Below, piece after piece: positions 1 through 13,400 of a stretch of DNA of 64,000 nucleotides. Numbering within the stretch: the first letter of the stretch is position 1; each line of letters starts with the position of its first letter. The notes below the pieces were generated by a model. That model did not search any database, had not been told where the DNA came from, and worked only from the letters and a program-made list of their open reading frames with translations. This stretch comes from Paroedura picta (lineage: Eukaryota > Chordata > Lepidosauria > Squamata > Gekkonidae), in NCBI RefSeq assembly GCF_049243985.1, contig NC_135376.1, forward strand, positions 29,756,001-29,820,000. The letters run 5' to 3'. A program made the position numbers and the translations under genes.

Positions 1-120
1 GGGAGGTCAGCATGGCTCAGTTCATGAAGCGGGGTGTTTGGGGGACCAACAGATGTTGTTAAATTGGCCGGCCTCAACCAAATGCCTGGTGGAGGAGCTC
101 CCTTTTACATGCCCTTCATG
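1..120 (-). repeat. Probable dispersed LINE-type fragment
   Basis: The stretch with CTCAACCAAATGCCTGGTGG and GAGCTCCCTTTTACA resembles a segment I know as common in squamate interspersed repeats. The family is not certain. The rest of 1-797 shows nothing I can name. Confidence 0.3.
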
Positions 121-797
121 GGCTGTTGTAAATTATAGGAGGATCAGGTTCATGAGGTAAATAAAGCATGAATAGTTTGAAAGCAAGAAAAATATTTCAT
201 GAAACATTGAAGTGTATCGCAATATTCTTGAAAAGATAGAACAAGCTACCGTTGGCAATGAACACGGAAAGCCTGCCAAGCAGTCATTTGACTGGGTTCT
301 AATGGGAGAAGAGAGATACATTTACTTGACAGTGGTCCAAGGTGATTTTTTAAGCATGGCAAATAAGGGTTCGACTTTTTAACAATAAACCAACTGAAAA
401 CATCTATTAAACTGCACCCAGATAAATGGCTGGGGGGGCATAGTGTGTAGTATTCATATTTTGTGTCAGACATCTTGACAATTCGAAGGAAAAGAACCAT
501 GTACACTAAATACTTGGGTTTGATGAAGGTTTAGGCTAGATTCATCCATACCTTTGGAATGCTGCATGCTGTAAATCTGACTGATAGTATTGACAGTATT
601 GACTGACAGTATTGACTGTATTATGCATCTTTAAAGGGGGGTTCAGAGGAACTGATCTTAAGAACCTTATCCAAAGCCACTATTTTATAATGGCAATCAA
701 AATAGACTGATGAATGATTCTATGAAACTGATTACCCAAAGTATAATTCTTGTTCTTCCCCCCTACCCTTCCTTGTATTTCCCTAACATAATTTAAG

Positions 798-842
798 ACC
801 CAATAACACCATCAGAAACAACGCAGCAGTTTCATGCATCAG
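798..842 (+). CDS. DOCK10: Possible small DOCK10 exon
   Basis: A 45-nt candidate exon. A pyrimidine-rich stretch and a branch-point-like CTAAC precede an AG at 796-797, and a strong CAG|gtaaga donor follows. Read in the phase required by the next exon it gives PITPSETTQQFHAS, then the split codon D and [11 protein letters not shown] cannot confirm the residues against the family from memory. Confidence 0.4.
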
Positions 843-1257
843 GTAAGAATCAAATTGTGTTCTCTTTTCAATCATCATTACTTGCATGTGAATGCTGATA
901 GCTACTGGGGCGAATGGCCAATCAGGGGACAATATCAGTTGTATAATGGCGTGCTAGAAGGCAGTCTGGGAGTCCTATCTTTCCTAGTTTAGCAATGTAA
1001 GCAGCCTATGTAAACAGAAATCCTGCTGCCAGTCTTTATCTCATGAACTGTGTAACAAAAGAAACATTTTTTTCCAGTAGTGATTGTTTAGTTTGTTCTG
1101 AAACCCAGCGAAAAGACATGAAAACATAATTAGCTAGTTCCCTTAGTATTTGTTTCTTGATTGAAATAATAGTGAGCAATAATCCAAATCTTTGCAGAAT
1201 CTCTGGAATGGTATGAGTTTTCTATATAAAATGACCATGTAGCCTGTTTCCTTCAAG

Positions 1258-1433
1258 ATGTTCCAGAATACACAGTGACAAATGAGTTTTGCCGTAAACA
1301 TTTCTTAATTGGATTACTTCTTCGGGAGGTTGGGTTTGCACTTCAGGAGGACCAGGATATCAGGCACATGGCCCTGGCCATCCTCAAAAATCTCATGGCA
1401 AAACATTCATTCGATGACCGATATGCAGAGCCA
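1258..1433 (+). CDS. DOCK10: DOCK10 coding exon (176 nt)
   Basis: Encodes [10 protein letters not shown] through [10 protein letters not shown], including [17 protein letters not shown], a highly conserved DOCK-D segment between DHR-1 and DHR-2. The acceptor is ttccttcaag and the donor gtaagt. It begins with two bases of a split Asp codon. Confidence 0.93.
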
Positions 1434-4400
1434 GTAAGTAAGCTCACTGCCATATTTATGTACTACATCAAGTTTTTAAATCAGCCCCCCAACTATCCAG
1501 AGTGATGATTAATCTCTTTGAATTCCTGTGTTTTCAGGAGAAACAGGCACTGATAGCGAATCTCTATATGCCTCTGTATGGCATGCTTTTGGACAACATG
1601 CCTAGGATCTATATGAAGGACATGTTTCTTTTCAATATAAATACATCCAATCAGGTAAACCAGATGGATGCCCATACATACTTTGTAGGTGTGGACAGAA
1701 TGTAGTACAAACATTTCTTCCTCAAGACTTTTTTTCTAGCAATTTTTTCCAGCAATATGAATATGTTTAATCAACGTCCACTAATTTGAAAGTGTTACGT
1801 AACCACCTTCTTCACTGAGGACTTCTATGAGAATATGCTAACCACTGTTAGTTCTTATGGACTAACTGGAGAAAATCCCAAACACATATTGCATGAACTC
1901 GTTGCCAAGGGATAGTATTATGCTATTCAAATAGACAAGCAGACAACCTGCAAGTAACACATAGGGTGGGGAAACTCCATATTCCCACTGGGTCTCACTT
2001 CTTCCCCTCTCTGTCCTCCACCTGTTCTCCCTCAGCCCTCCTGCCGCGTCCCCTACTGCCTCTGCCTCTTCTTTCTCTTTCCCCCTTTCCCTCCCTCTCC
2101 TGCTCCCCCCTCTCTCCCTCCCTCTTTCACCCTCCCGTTCCCCCTCTCATTCTTTTAATCCTTGCCATAAAACAAACACAAACATAGTCCACACATCCAA
2201 TTTACAATACTAGTAGAGGTTGCTTTCTCAAAAGCATCTCCAAATTTTAAAAAATCAAGCCTAATATGAAAAGTTTGAGAGAGCTGGCATGGTGTAGTGA
2301 TAAAGAGTGGTGGCCTCTAATCTGGAGAACTGGGTTTGATTCCTCACCCTCCCACATGAAGCCTGCAGGGTAACCTTGGGCCAGTCACAGTTCTCTCAGA
2401 ACTCTCTCAGTTTCACTTGCCTCACAAGGTAACCGTTGCAGGGAATAGAAGGGGGTGTGATTATAAGTTGTTTTGAAGCTCCTTGGGTAGAAAGAAGTGG
2501 GGAATAAAAACCTGCTCCTCTTCTTCTCACACATGTTTAATTTTCTTATGTGCCATTATTTTAATAGGGGGTATGAGTCACTCTTTGCAGAGTAATCCTC
2601 TCACATCAAGAGCTGAATTGGCCCTAAATTAGCTTAACTAGAGTTGGTCTGTGGATATTGACTAAATCAGGGGTGGGCAAACGTGGCGAATGCTGGCAGG
2701 GGCTCGTGGGAATTGTAGTCCATGGACATCTGGAGGGCCACAGTTTTCCCACCCCTGGACTAAATGCTGTAATTTGAGCTTAGAAGAGAAGTTCAGATAA
2801 AAATAAAAGTGAAAACCAAAAAGCTTCCATTGCTGAGCTGTGAGGCAGGAAGTCCTTGATTCAAACCTCAGCTCTGAACTTATGGAACAGCCAGAATCTC
2901 TCAACTTTAGATTCCGAGAATAATATAGAAATAATAATGTTCGTCTAGGAAACATGACTAATATTTTCTGCACTTAAACAAAGAGTGATCCAGATATGGA
3001 AGTTTGTGAGTCTTTGCATTAACCAGGGAGAGCTGCATTGTCAAACTGAATGTGGGAAATCAAACTCTAAGCAATGTCCTGTCCTTATCAGTTTAAGAAG
3101 TAGTTCTTGGATTGTTAAAATGATGAGAACTAACCAAATGTCTTTCCCCTCCCATTTCCTCTGAAATTCAGGGATCCAGGGATGATTTGAGTACCACTGG
3201 AGGACTGCAGAGTCAGGCAGGAATGAAACACGCAAACTCTGTAGATACCTCTTTTTCCAAAGATGTTCTTAACTCCATAGCAGGTGAGAAAGCTTTTGTA
3301 CAGAGATGTGTGTCTGTGTTGCTCCACTATGAGTTTTGCCATTTGTTAGTTGCCATACAGTGTGTTTTCATAACTCCTTTTTCATGGAATGCAGGGAAAC
3401 AAACTTTCTTGCATTTTCAGAAAACGCCTGGGCAATCCCCCGCCTTATTCTTCATGAACAACTATAACTCTTCCATACATGTCATTATATTAACTCTTTT
3501 GCTCGTGATTTCAACATTAGCCATTATCAAACCATTAAACATGAACATGTGTCAACGGTATTTCTGCTGGATTAAAATCTATTCTCACTTAGCACTTAGG
3601 GCATTTAAGTATCCACGCGCAGGAATACAAAAAGACCTGAATTGCAAGCCTGTTTCAAGTAGGTCACGTATTTCTCCACCGGTTTTGTTCTTTAACTGCC
3701 TCCAGTCCAAATAGTGGGGCAGAAATATTGTTGAATTTGCATTCCTATTCCAAAACATCATGCAGTACTTCAGTAACCTTTGGGCAGTTCTGTCTGAAAA
3801 TCTATTATGTGCATCCCACAACAGCAATAACAAAAATGATCATTGTGTCAGCTGAGAGCCATAGTCATTGTTGTTGTCATTAATTCAACTGTATTGTGTT
3901 CTCAACAACAGTAACAAGTGTCCCGGCAGCATTTTGAGTTTTCCATTCTTATTCTTAGTTTCTGTCTCCATCAACATCATTTTAGCATGTTCGTTGTGGC
4001 TTTTGTTTCCAGCTTTTTCATCAGTAGCTATTTCTGCAGCAAACCATGCTGACTCCAGAGGCTCCTTAGCAAGTCTTGACTCTAATCCAAGCACCAATGA
4101 AAAAATCAGTGAGGGAACAGAAACCTGTGAAAAGGTGTGTATGTGAGAATGAGCAAAAATAATTTTGGAATGGAAAAGATCACTCCAGCCATGGTAAATA
4201 TCCTCTATCTTTCAATCTGACAGATCGTGAGACCTTTGTCTCTGATTGGGTCAGCTCTTCGTTTCGATAAGCTGGATCAGGCTGAGACCAGAAGTCTCCT
4301 GATGTGCTTCCTTCATATTATGAAAACCATTTCAGAGGGTAAGGACAAGGGAATCCAGACACCATTTAAAGAGGATTCACATACTTTGTTTCAGATTTCA

Positions 4401-7400
4401 TTTATCCTCTAGTGAGCTTTTGCTGAGACTCTTTAATTATGAGTAAGCCATAACTGTATATTGTTGTGTCTTTTTCCAGATACACTGATCTCCTATTGGC
4501 AGAGGGCCCCGTTCACAGAGATAACTGATTTTTTCAACATTTTAGAGTAAGCTGTTCTTCTAAGGGGGTTGGGGGTAAAAAAAATTGTGTCTGAAATTTC
4601 ACATTTGCATTTAGGTTTGAACTCTGAAAGACAAATTATTTTCATTATTATCTGACACTCTGTCCCAGGATATGCTCCCCCACCCCTAGATGAGTGATGG
4701 GTAGGGATGCTAGCCTCCAAGTAGGACTTGGGAGTGTCCCAGGGTTACAGGACATCTCCAGACTACATAGATCAAATCCCCTGAAGAAAACTGGTGCTTT
4801 GTTAGGTCCCTGGCCTTCCCAAATTCCATGCCTAAATTGTCAGAAGTTTTCCAACCTTCATATAGGGAGGGGTTAGTTGCTGGGAAAGGCTAGTTAGATT
4901 CAAAATGCATAAGTAATTGGGTGATCATAGCTGTGAAAGAATTAAGGCAGTTGAAATTAGCACACAATTACATGTGAGAGCCAAGTTTGAATCCAGTGGC
5001 AACCCCAAAACCAACAAAGTTCAATTCTGGGGGTAAGGGAGAACTGAAAGGCTTAACATGAGCAACACTCCTTCAGATAAACTGAAACAGATTTCCTCAA
5101 ACTTTACACCTTAGTTGCTAGGAAAAAACTAATTAGAATCAAGATGTATAAGTAACTGAGTAATAAATACAGCTAAACTGGGAATAACACATTTGGCAAA
5201 ACTTGTGGATAGCAGCAAACTGGCATATAGATAATGAAAAGTTTGTGTAGAGACCTGAAAAGATCTCCAATATAATACAGTAGATTCTTCCCTTTGTGTA
5301 ACTATTAAAGGCTTTGGGTTCTGCCAGCCAGCTCCTCACCCTTTTGATCAACAGCTGTGCCATGTTTTTGTTTTTCAGACCAGTTTGCCATATACAAAGC
5401 CAGTTACTTAAGTAAATATGAAGTGTGAGTTGGAGTTTATTTGCGTAGTCATAAAATATCCCCAGAATTGATGGGGAAATAATTACAGCTCAGTCTCTGT
5501 CCTGTTCAGGAATCCTGTTACAGTGGGAGCATGGTTTTTCCTTAATGGGTGGTTGTCTTTCTTCTGCTTGAAGCCAAGCAATGTCTACTTTCTGTGTGCC
5601 TGCATGTCTGTTTCCACTGGCACAGGAACACAAAATCTGCGTAGATGATCAGCTCATTAACAACACTGGCATTTTCCAGTTGGTGTGGTAACTTCCTTTT
5701 CATTTTGAATTGTCAGAAAGACTAGCCTTAGACCTTGAGCCATATTCTGCATCATGGCAAGAGACAGAATTATTGGTCTTGTGTGAAGCTCAGAGGAAAC
5801 ATGTTTCTGGCCACTAAGGGGTGCTTTGTTTTTACTAACGGTAGTAATTATGAGTCCGTTTGTGGAATTCATGTAAACTCTAAATGTTCGGAAAAAACAG
5901 CAAAGTGAAGTGAGAATCTGTTTTTTATCTTTCAGGGTTTGCCTTCAGAATTTCAGATATCTAGGAAAACGAAACATAGTGAGGTAATGATGTTCTTGTC
6001 TGAAAATCTGTAGCCAGATGTCAATTAAAATTTGCTTTTTTAATGTAGCATATAACTCGAGCATACAAATGTAATCCAGATAACCTGTTTTCACAAAAGG
6101 CTCCAGTGCATTGCACATCGCATCCAAGTCATTCATTACCACATTCATGTTAAGAAGTTAAGTAATTTTGTAAAATGAAAAGATTGGGGAATGGAGGGCC
6201 CCATGTATTCCAGTAGAATGACTTCAGTATATGTATATTTGTCTTTTCCCAGATTGATTTTGGGTTTTACCATGAGATACAGTATAATGAAATCCAAAAT
6301 AGTTCACAGGGATTAGAATCTGAGACCCTCTTGGATATTCGTTTTGGCCACTGTCTCAGAAATGTGAGATCGTTATTTTTTTCCAGCTGCCAAGGGCATT
6401 TTTCTTTGGCTACATTATGACCGTTTGTTTTTCATTTCATGCTGAAACAATGAACTCCCTTGTCTGCTGCGTTTCCAGCAGCAAAAAAAATGAAAGGGAA
6501 CGGCATTAATTGATTTGGGCTTTGTTATTGTGTCCTGCCAGATGTGTTTATATTTTCTCAGACACCATAGGCCCAGCTTCTGATATGAGAGAATCATCTA
6601 CACTTATTTATTCTCCGTAGGAAAATTGCTGCCGCATTTAAGTTTGTTCAAAGCACTCAAAATAATGGCACTCTGAAAGGCTCCAACTCATCTTGTCAGA
6701 CATCGGGGCTTCTGCCCCAGTGGTAAGAGGTCCTGTTTTTACTGAACATTCGGGGATGTTTAACTTGGGACTGCAACAAGCATGTCAGAAATGCAGAGCT
6801 CACTATTGGTCTGAAAGAAGCAAATTGCAAACATGTGCCTTTTCCATTCAGAAAGGGGACGTTAGAGGGATGTAACTCTTTAACTTCCCCATGGCTCCGT
6901 TAATGGAACAGGCCCTCCCATGCTTTGATTAGCATTTTGAAGAGGAAATACGGGGTTTTAAAAGAGCCCAATCTCTTTTCTTCTTTAAAAGAGAAAGGGG
7001 ATTAGGAGGGGGGCAGAGAGATTCAAGGGGTGAAACTAGGTAGAGACTGAAGGGTTAAATTCCTCTTCTCACCTTCCCCTGCTGACCCCATTGTTGGGGC
7101 TGGGCAAGGTTAGATTTTTCCTTTTCCGGATGAAAAGAGATTTTTGATTTTGGTCATGCTTATTTTGGTCTTTAATTCCAACCTAAAAGGGTCCAAGTGT
7201 AAACCCATTCCTCCTAAAGCAGCCCCCATTTCTCTTCCATTTCTCTGGGGTTTTTTACAAGCTAAATTTCGTTTAACAAAAACCATATGACCATAGTGAA
7301 TGTGTAGGTTTTATCATGTATAAATAAGTCCATTCGCCAAAAATCTAGGCAGTACAGATGTGAGTTTTCCTAAGCTCATATCCAAGAGCTGCTGAATAGG

Positions 7401-10400
7401 AAACTTTGAGTATAGTATTCCTTAGACATGGCAAAGTGACCTTGGACCCCATGTGTAAACCTACAGCAGATCTTAATGTGATAAACATTGCTCAAAATGT
7501 TATTGGAAATACGGCACTGTAGGGAGAGAGGGTAATCTTTCATTTAGGATGCTTTCTGATCTGCCCCACCCCCCAAAGCTGCTATTAGTTCTGCAGTGTT
7601 ACCACATGGAGCACATTGCTAGAATACACATACATGACCTTATCACATGTACCTTCCAAAGCTGGTGTTGAATCCTGACTCTGTGAACTTACACAGGTGT
7701 GAACTTTGAGCAGTATTTTGTGAAATATGAAAGACAGAGACCTCTAGAATGTGCCTACCCAAAGCTATTCCATGGAAGACCCACCCATGGATGCCTCCAA
7801 GAGAGAAGATGGGGGAGAAGAGGTGTCAAAGGTCAGCAAGAGAGAAAAATCAGACACGAAGTTTTGGCATTTAGCCAAGAAAAGCTAGGCAACTAGCAGG
7901 GAGAGAGAAAGTCAATTGCCCAACTACAAAGGGAAGAAGGGAGGAGGCATGGGCTGGGACTCCAAGCAGGCACAGGAGAGGAAGAACAAACCAGAGGGTT
8001 TGAAATGGGAGGTGGAGGATTTGGGTTGAAATCTAGGACTGCTGAGCCAACAGGACATGGGGAAAAAGAAGGACAAAGACTAGCAGAGTCATGGAATGAT
8101 CCATACAGCATATGAGCCTAAAGGATGAGCACAGTCAATAGGCATGATGCTGGCAGCCTGTTATCGCTGTATAATGGAACTGTCCCAGTCTATAATGATG
8201 GCTTAAAGGAAATGAGATCAAAGGTTTTCCACATTGTCCTTAAGGATAGTCGCCCTCTGCTCATTCCGTTAGTGCCTAGAGAGGGAGAGTGGGCACAAGC
8301 CCTGCGTGGCCCCATAATCACTGTGCCTGTGTATGGAGGAAGGGAGTACATGTACATTCCCTCCCTATAACTGAGGACACCACTTTCCAAACATTCCTAA
8401 ATTACAACATCATCATCATCATCACCATCATCATCATCATTTGGATTTATTATCCACCGTTTCCAGCAAGTTGGCCCATGGCGGGTTACAAACAATTCAC
8501 ATACATACAATCCCAATTAACACCCCCCCCCCATTAAAACACATCAAAATACAACATTACATGGTGTTAAATAAAAACCCATTCCATACTGGTATGGCTC
8601 ATGGATCACTCATGGAACAGCTGACCGCCATTAAAGCTGTTCCAAAAGCATGGTGGCAGATCTTCCTCCGCACATGGGTGCAGTGGTGGTGAGGTAACTC
8701 TCATGCTGAGACTGGGCCCAAGCCAGCAAGCTCATGCTTGCTCTCTGTCTCTGCACAGTGACTGGATGCACTTGAGGGGTCATGTCCTGAGGGTGAATGT
8801 TACTAGTTTTCCTAAAGACACTGTCCTTCCTCAAATGAACTTAATGTCGTGGTCCATCTCAGTGTGTAGAATTTGTACTGTATTCTTGCTGCATGTATTT
8901 CTTAAAAAGGTAAAGGTAAAGATATCCCCTGTGCAAGCACCGTGTCTGACCCTTGGGGTGAAGCCCTCTAGTGTTTTCATGGCAGACTCAATATGGGGTG
9001 GTTTGCCAGTGCCTTCCCCAGTCATTACCGTTTACCCCCCAGCAAGCTGGGTACTCATTTTACCAACCTTGGAAGGATGGAAGGCTGAGTCAACCTTGAG
9101 CCGGCTGCTGGGATTGAACTCCCAGCCTCATGGGCAGAGCTTTCAGACTGCATGTCTGCTGCCTTACCACCCTGCGCCACAAGAGGCTCTATGTATTTCT
9201 TAGGGACTGAAAAATAACAGTTACCAGAATACTTGCCTTGTGTTGTCACATATGGTTGGTGCAGATGGAGCACGAGGGGAAATGATGCGTCCTTTTGCTC
9301 CTTGTTCAAGAACAAGAAGTGATCTCACTTTACAGCTGGGCCCCTATGAATGAAGCTCTTTCACTAGCCCATTGTATTACAGCATATTTGCAGGAGAACA
9401 GGTGTGATGATGTCTCGCCAAAGGAAAGGAAAGGCGACTAGGGTGCTTCACACTAACTCCTAGCGATTGCTTCACTGTACACCTTATCAAACAAATGCTT
9501 TGTTGACATGAATTAAGTGAGTGGGGAAAGCTGTGATTAATTGAATCACAGTGCATGTTAATGCTCCTTCTGATTCATGTTAACCTTTCAAAAACTTCCA
9601 TTTGAATATTAAGAATGAAAGGGAAGGGTGTGAATTTAGTAATGTTTAACAATACACACATTATCTTCCTTGTTCAATCATTATTTCGAAAAGTGTAGTA
9701 TGTAACATCCTAGACAGTTTGCTGATATCATTCATTCTATTGCTCAAAGATCTGATTTCTGTTATATAACGCCAGCAACGAGACTTGCAAGGATAAACTG
9801 TACCCATGAAATGTGCCCGGTTCATTTTTTTTCTAAACCTAAATTCCTCCAGTGCAATAGAAAGTAAACACAAAAAGAGACACAGCTACCAATCTACTTA
9901 ATGCCCAAGCAAAGTGCCAATCCTGTCTTTTCTCCACTTTGCTCCATCTTATCAGACTAGGGGTTGCTTCATGGAGCTTGGCGTGGGGTCTTCCAGAGTG
10001 TTCTGGCTGGCCACAGCCCTGATAGCATTCATTGTCTGGATGATTGTACCCCCCTACCCATGATAGCCATCTAGTACTGTCTCCCACTGCCTGTTCTAAA
10101 ACATCCAAAAGTATTCATGGGCTCAACAAGGTTGGGAATCCCTCATGCAGAGTATTTAAAGGGAAGTCTGAAGGATTTGAGGGAATCATTGAAACATGGC
10201 ATATAACAACTTACCATTGTGCTCTGCCTCCTCTTTCCACAGGATCCACTCTGCTTCCAGCAGCGAGAGTCACAAGCATCACAGATCTCAAACGTTACCG
10301 ATAATCCGAGGGAAAAATCCATTTTCCAACCCTAAACTCCTGCAGATGATAGACAGCACCATTGCAAGTAAGGTTCCTGACCTCCTTCCAAAGCCTTACT

Positions 10401-13400
10401 TAAAAGCTGGAAGAAGTTAAAAGCTGGAGGGAGGACTTACAGCCGGGACTTGATTCAGGCATGATTTATCCTTGCCCCTCAGTTCCTTGCAGCTCTCCAG
10501 CTTGTTGAATATTACCACAGGATTATTTGTAGCAGTACTGCAACAGGTTTTTTTGTACAAACCCTTTTTAAATGTCTGATATCTCACTCAGAGGGCTTGT
10601 TTTCATTGTTTTCTTGAAAGTTTCCATTGCATCTCTTTTGTTCTAGGTGGTTCTAATGAAACAGACATTGTGCACTATGTAGATACTGAAGCCAACATTG
10701 CCACAGAAGTTTGCCTTACCATCCTCGACCTGCTGTGTCTTTTCACTCAGCACCACCAGGTATAACTTTCTTATCCTAAAACCAGGGGCAAAGTCGGTTG
10801 TATCCAAGAATACAATGGGCACTAGAGCTTGGCAGTGGGGAGAGGAAGGGGAGGAGTTGTCCAGTCGGTAAGGGCACGGGGTTGAATGTGTGCGTTGTGT
10901 GGGAGGTATTTAATCTCCATTGTTTTCCACTTCTATTTTCCTATACTGTTGCCTTGTTTATCGGATATCTTATGCTTTCTGGTGGCATTGCTTTCTATAT
11001 TTCATAATCCACCTTGTTCCTCAGTGAGAAAGAAGTTCAGTCAGCTAGGATGGCACTGAAAGGGTGGTGGAGCAGACGGAGGTGGGTTGGCATTGTATTG
11101 CCTAACAGGCTTTGCACATTTGGACTCACTGGTGAAACCCACACATACTGAACCACTTTGCTTTAAAAGGCTGAAACAAGATTCTTGGCTGATTTTTCAG
11201 AAGCAACTGCAACAGTCTGATTGCCAGAATACACTGATGAAAAAAGTCTTTGACACCTACCTGCTGTTTTTGCAAATCAACCACTCTGCAGCAGCACTTA
11301 AACACGTCTTCGCTGCACTAAGATTGTTTGTGAGCAAGGTAAGTCCCTATATGATCTTCTCATTTGTGCCAAGAAATATTCCTCCATTGGGAGAAATGGG
11401 ATGGGAGATCCTCGTGTTGAAAGGACAAAATGACAGTATCCTGCAAATCAGAGCCGTAAAAGAAGTTACAGAAAATGTCAGAGCTTAAGTTCAGTTCAAA
11501 ACTTGAATGGTAAAAACACATTGCAAGTTATCTGCATTTTAAGTGCATTATATGGCAGATAAAAAATACTGAACAAGGTCAAGTATTTCTCCAAGTCAAT
11601 ATAGTGACATAGAAGAAGAGCAGCCAGTTGCTTACAAATTATAAAATGCTGTCCATTATCATATGCTGAAATTAAATGCTAGCACTGAACACTCAGTATT
11701 CTGGGAACATTCCATGTCAACATTCACAGAGAAGGGTTTGGGGGAAGAGTGATAGGATCAGATTTATTTTAAAGCTAAATCTTATATTTCCCTGGGGATT
11801 ATTATGTATATTTGACCACCTTTCCCTCATATCCTCAGTAGATTCCCCCTACACCCATGTTTCAAGGGAATTGGAAATTTGTGTTGTAAACACAACACGA
11901 AGCGCCTCTCGCCGCGTCAGGCCACCGGTCGGGGAGCCCCCGGCAGCCGCGCTGCGCGCAACTGGCAGAGGCTCCCTTGCCTAGCGCCCGCTGTATTTTG
12001 ATTACAGCAGGCTTGATTACTAGTTAGATAATATTAGAAAAGAAGAATGCCAACAAGATTAAATTACAACACAAATTTGAACTCTTATCCTGGACCCCTA
12101 AAAGTTTTATTAAGTGTGCCAGTGTTTGTCTCTTGTGGCCCTTCTTTGCATACCCAAGGAATTGCTGATTGCTACTGTGGGATAGTAGGTGAATTTCCTT
12201 CAGATCAGGCTGGATTCTGGAGATTTTTGATGGGGGGGATCAATTGGGAATGAAATTTGGGCCACTGTTGATGGACAAGTAGTTGTGCATCGTGCATGGG
12301 GTTGGACTAGATTATTCTGGTGGTCACCTTTCCAACTCTATGATTTTAAATAGTTGCAATGAGGGATCCCCCCCACACAAAAAAACTTCCAGTAGCCAAC
12401 CAAAATGCATCATAGCCCTTTCCAATCAATTGAGCTGCTTCTCCAGTTTACCAAATACAAGTATTATACAATAAATTGGAGCCAGACTAAATGTTCTAAT
12501 GGCAGAATGGGACTTTCCTCTCTCCTTTTCCACTGCAGCCCTGTGATGCCAGTAAATGCTGTTCCTAGGGGACACAGGACCCTGCTGGAGGGGGTCTGCA
12601 GTGGGAAGGAGGGATCAATGGAAATTGACAATTGAGTCTCAGTTCAACCCAGTGTGTCTTATAGGGCTACTGCCAAGTATCAGTTTCTATACTTCTCTCA
12701 GTTGGAGTCAGAAGTCAGGTGGCCATGCCAGAGTATCAGATGAGGCACTTCAGTGGCATCTCTATACCATGCAAGTCTAGACCTATCATAGTGCAAAAAC
12801 TTTCTCCAGGCATCATGATGGACTATATAGATAAAATTCATCTGGTAGGTAAATTCTATAGGTTACTTTGAATTACAACTATTTATAGAAGCTCATGGCC
12901 CTTAGTTTGCTTCTTGTGCTGATATACACTGCATTTCAGAGATTTAAAAAACTCTCTTTTAGAAAAGGCACACCAAACATTTTTGTGGATTTTGTGTTTT
13001 TCATAGTTCCCTTCAGCATTCTTCCAAGGGCAAGCTGACTTATGTGGGTCGTTCTGCTATGAGATCCTCAAGTGCTGTAATCACAGGTCACGGTCAACTC
13101 AGATGGAAGCTTCTGCTTTGCTATATTTCTTCATGAGAAAGAACTTTGAATTCAATAAGCAGAAGTCAATTGTCAGGTCCCATTTGCAGGTAAACAAATC
13201 TAAGATTACCAATTGAATGCTTCCAGTGTTCTCTTATATTTTTTTCAGGGATAGGCAATGCTTGCTTCCAAATTCCTTAGAAAAATACTGAGGTTCCTAG
13301 GTTTCTTTTGTCAGCAAAAGGGATATTTCTTGTACATTTGTGTACAAAGTTAAGCAAAACAAAAAAAAAACACAACTCAGTCCCAAATAGAGTTTTTATA

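Noticed and set aside
3187-3714. A 175-codon frame extending past a DOCK10 exon
   Set aside because: Only 3172-3283 is exon; the rest reads into the intron after a clear gtgaga donor.
8703-9203. A 166-codon open frame on the + strand
   Set aside because: Most of it is the reverse complement of a complete tRNA-derived SINE with target duplications, not a gene.
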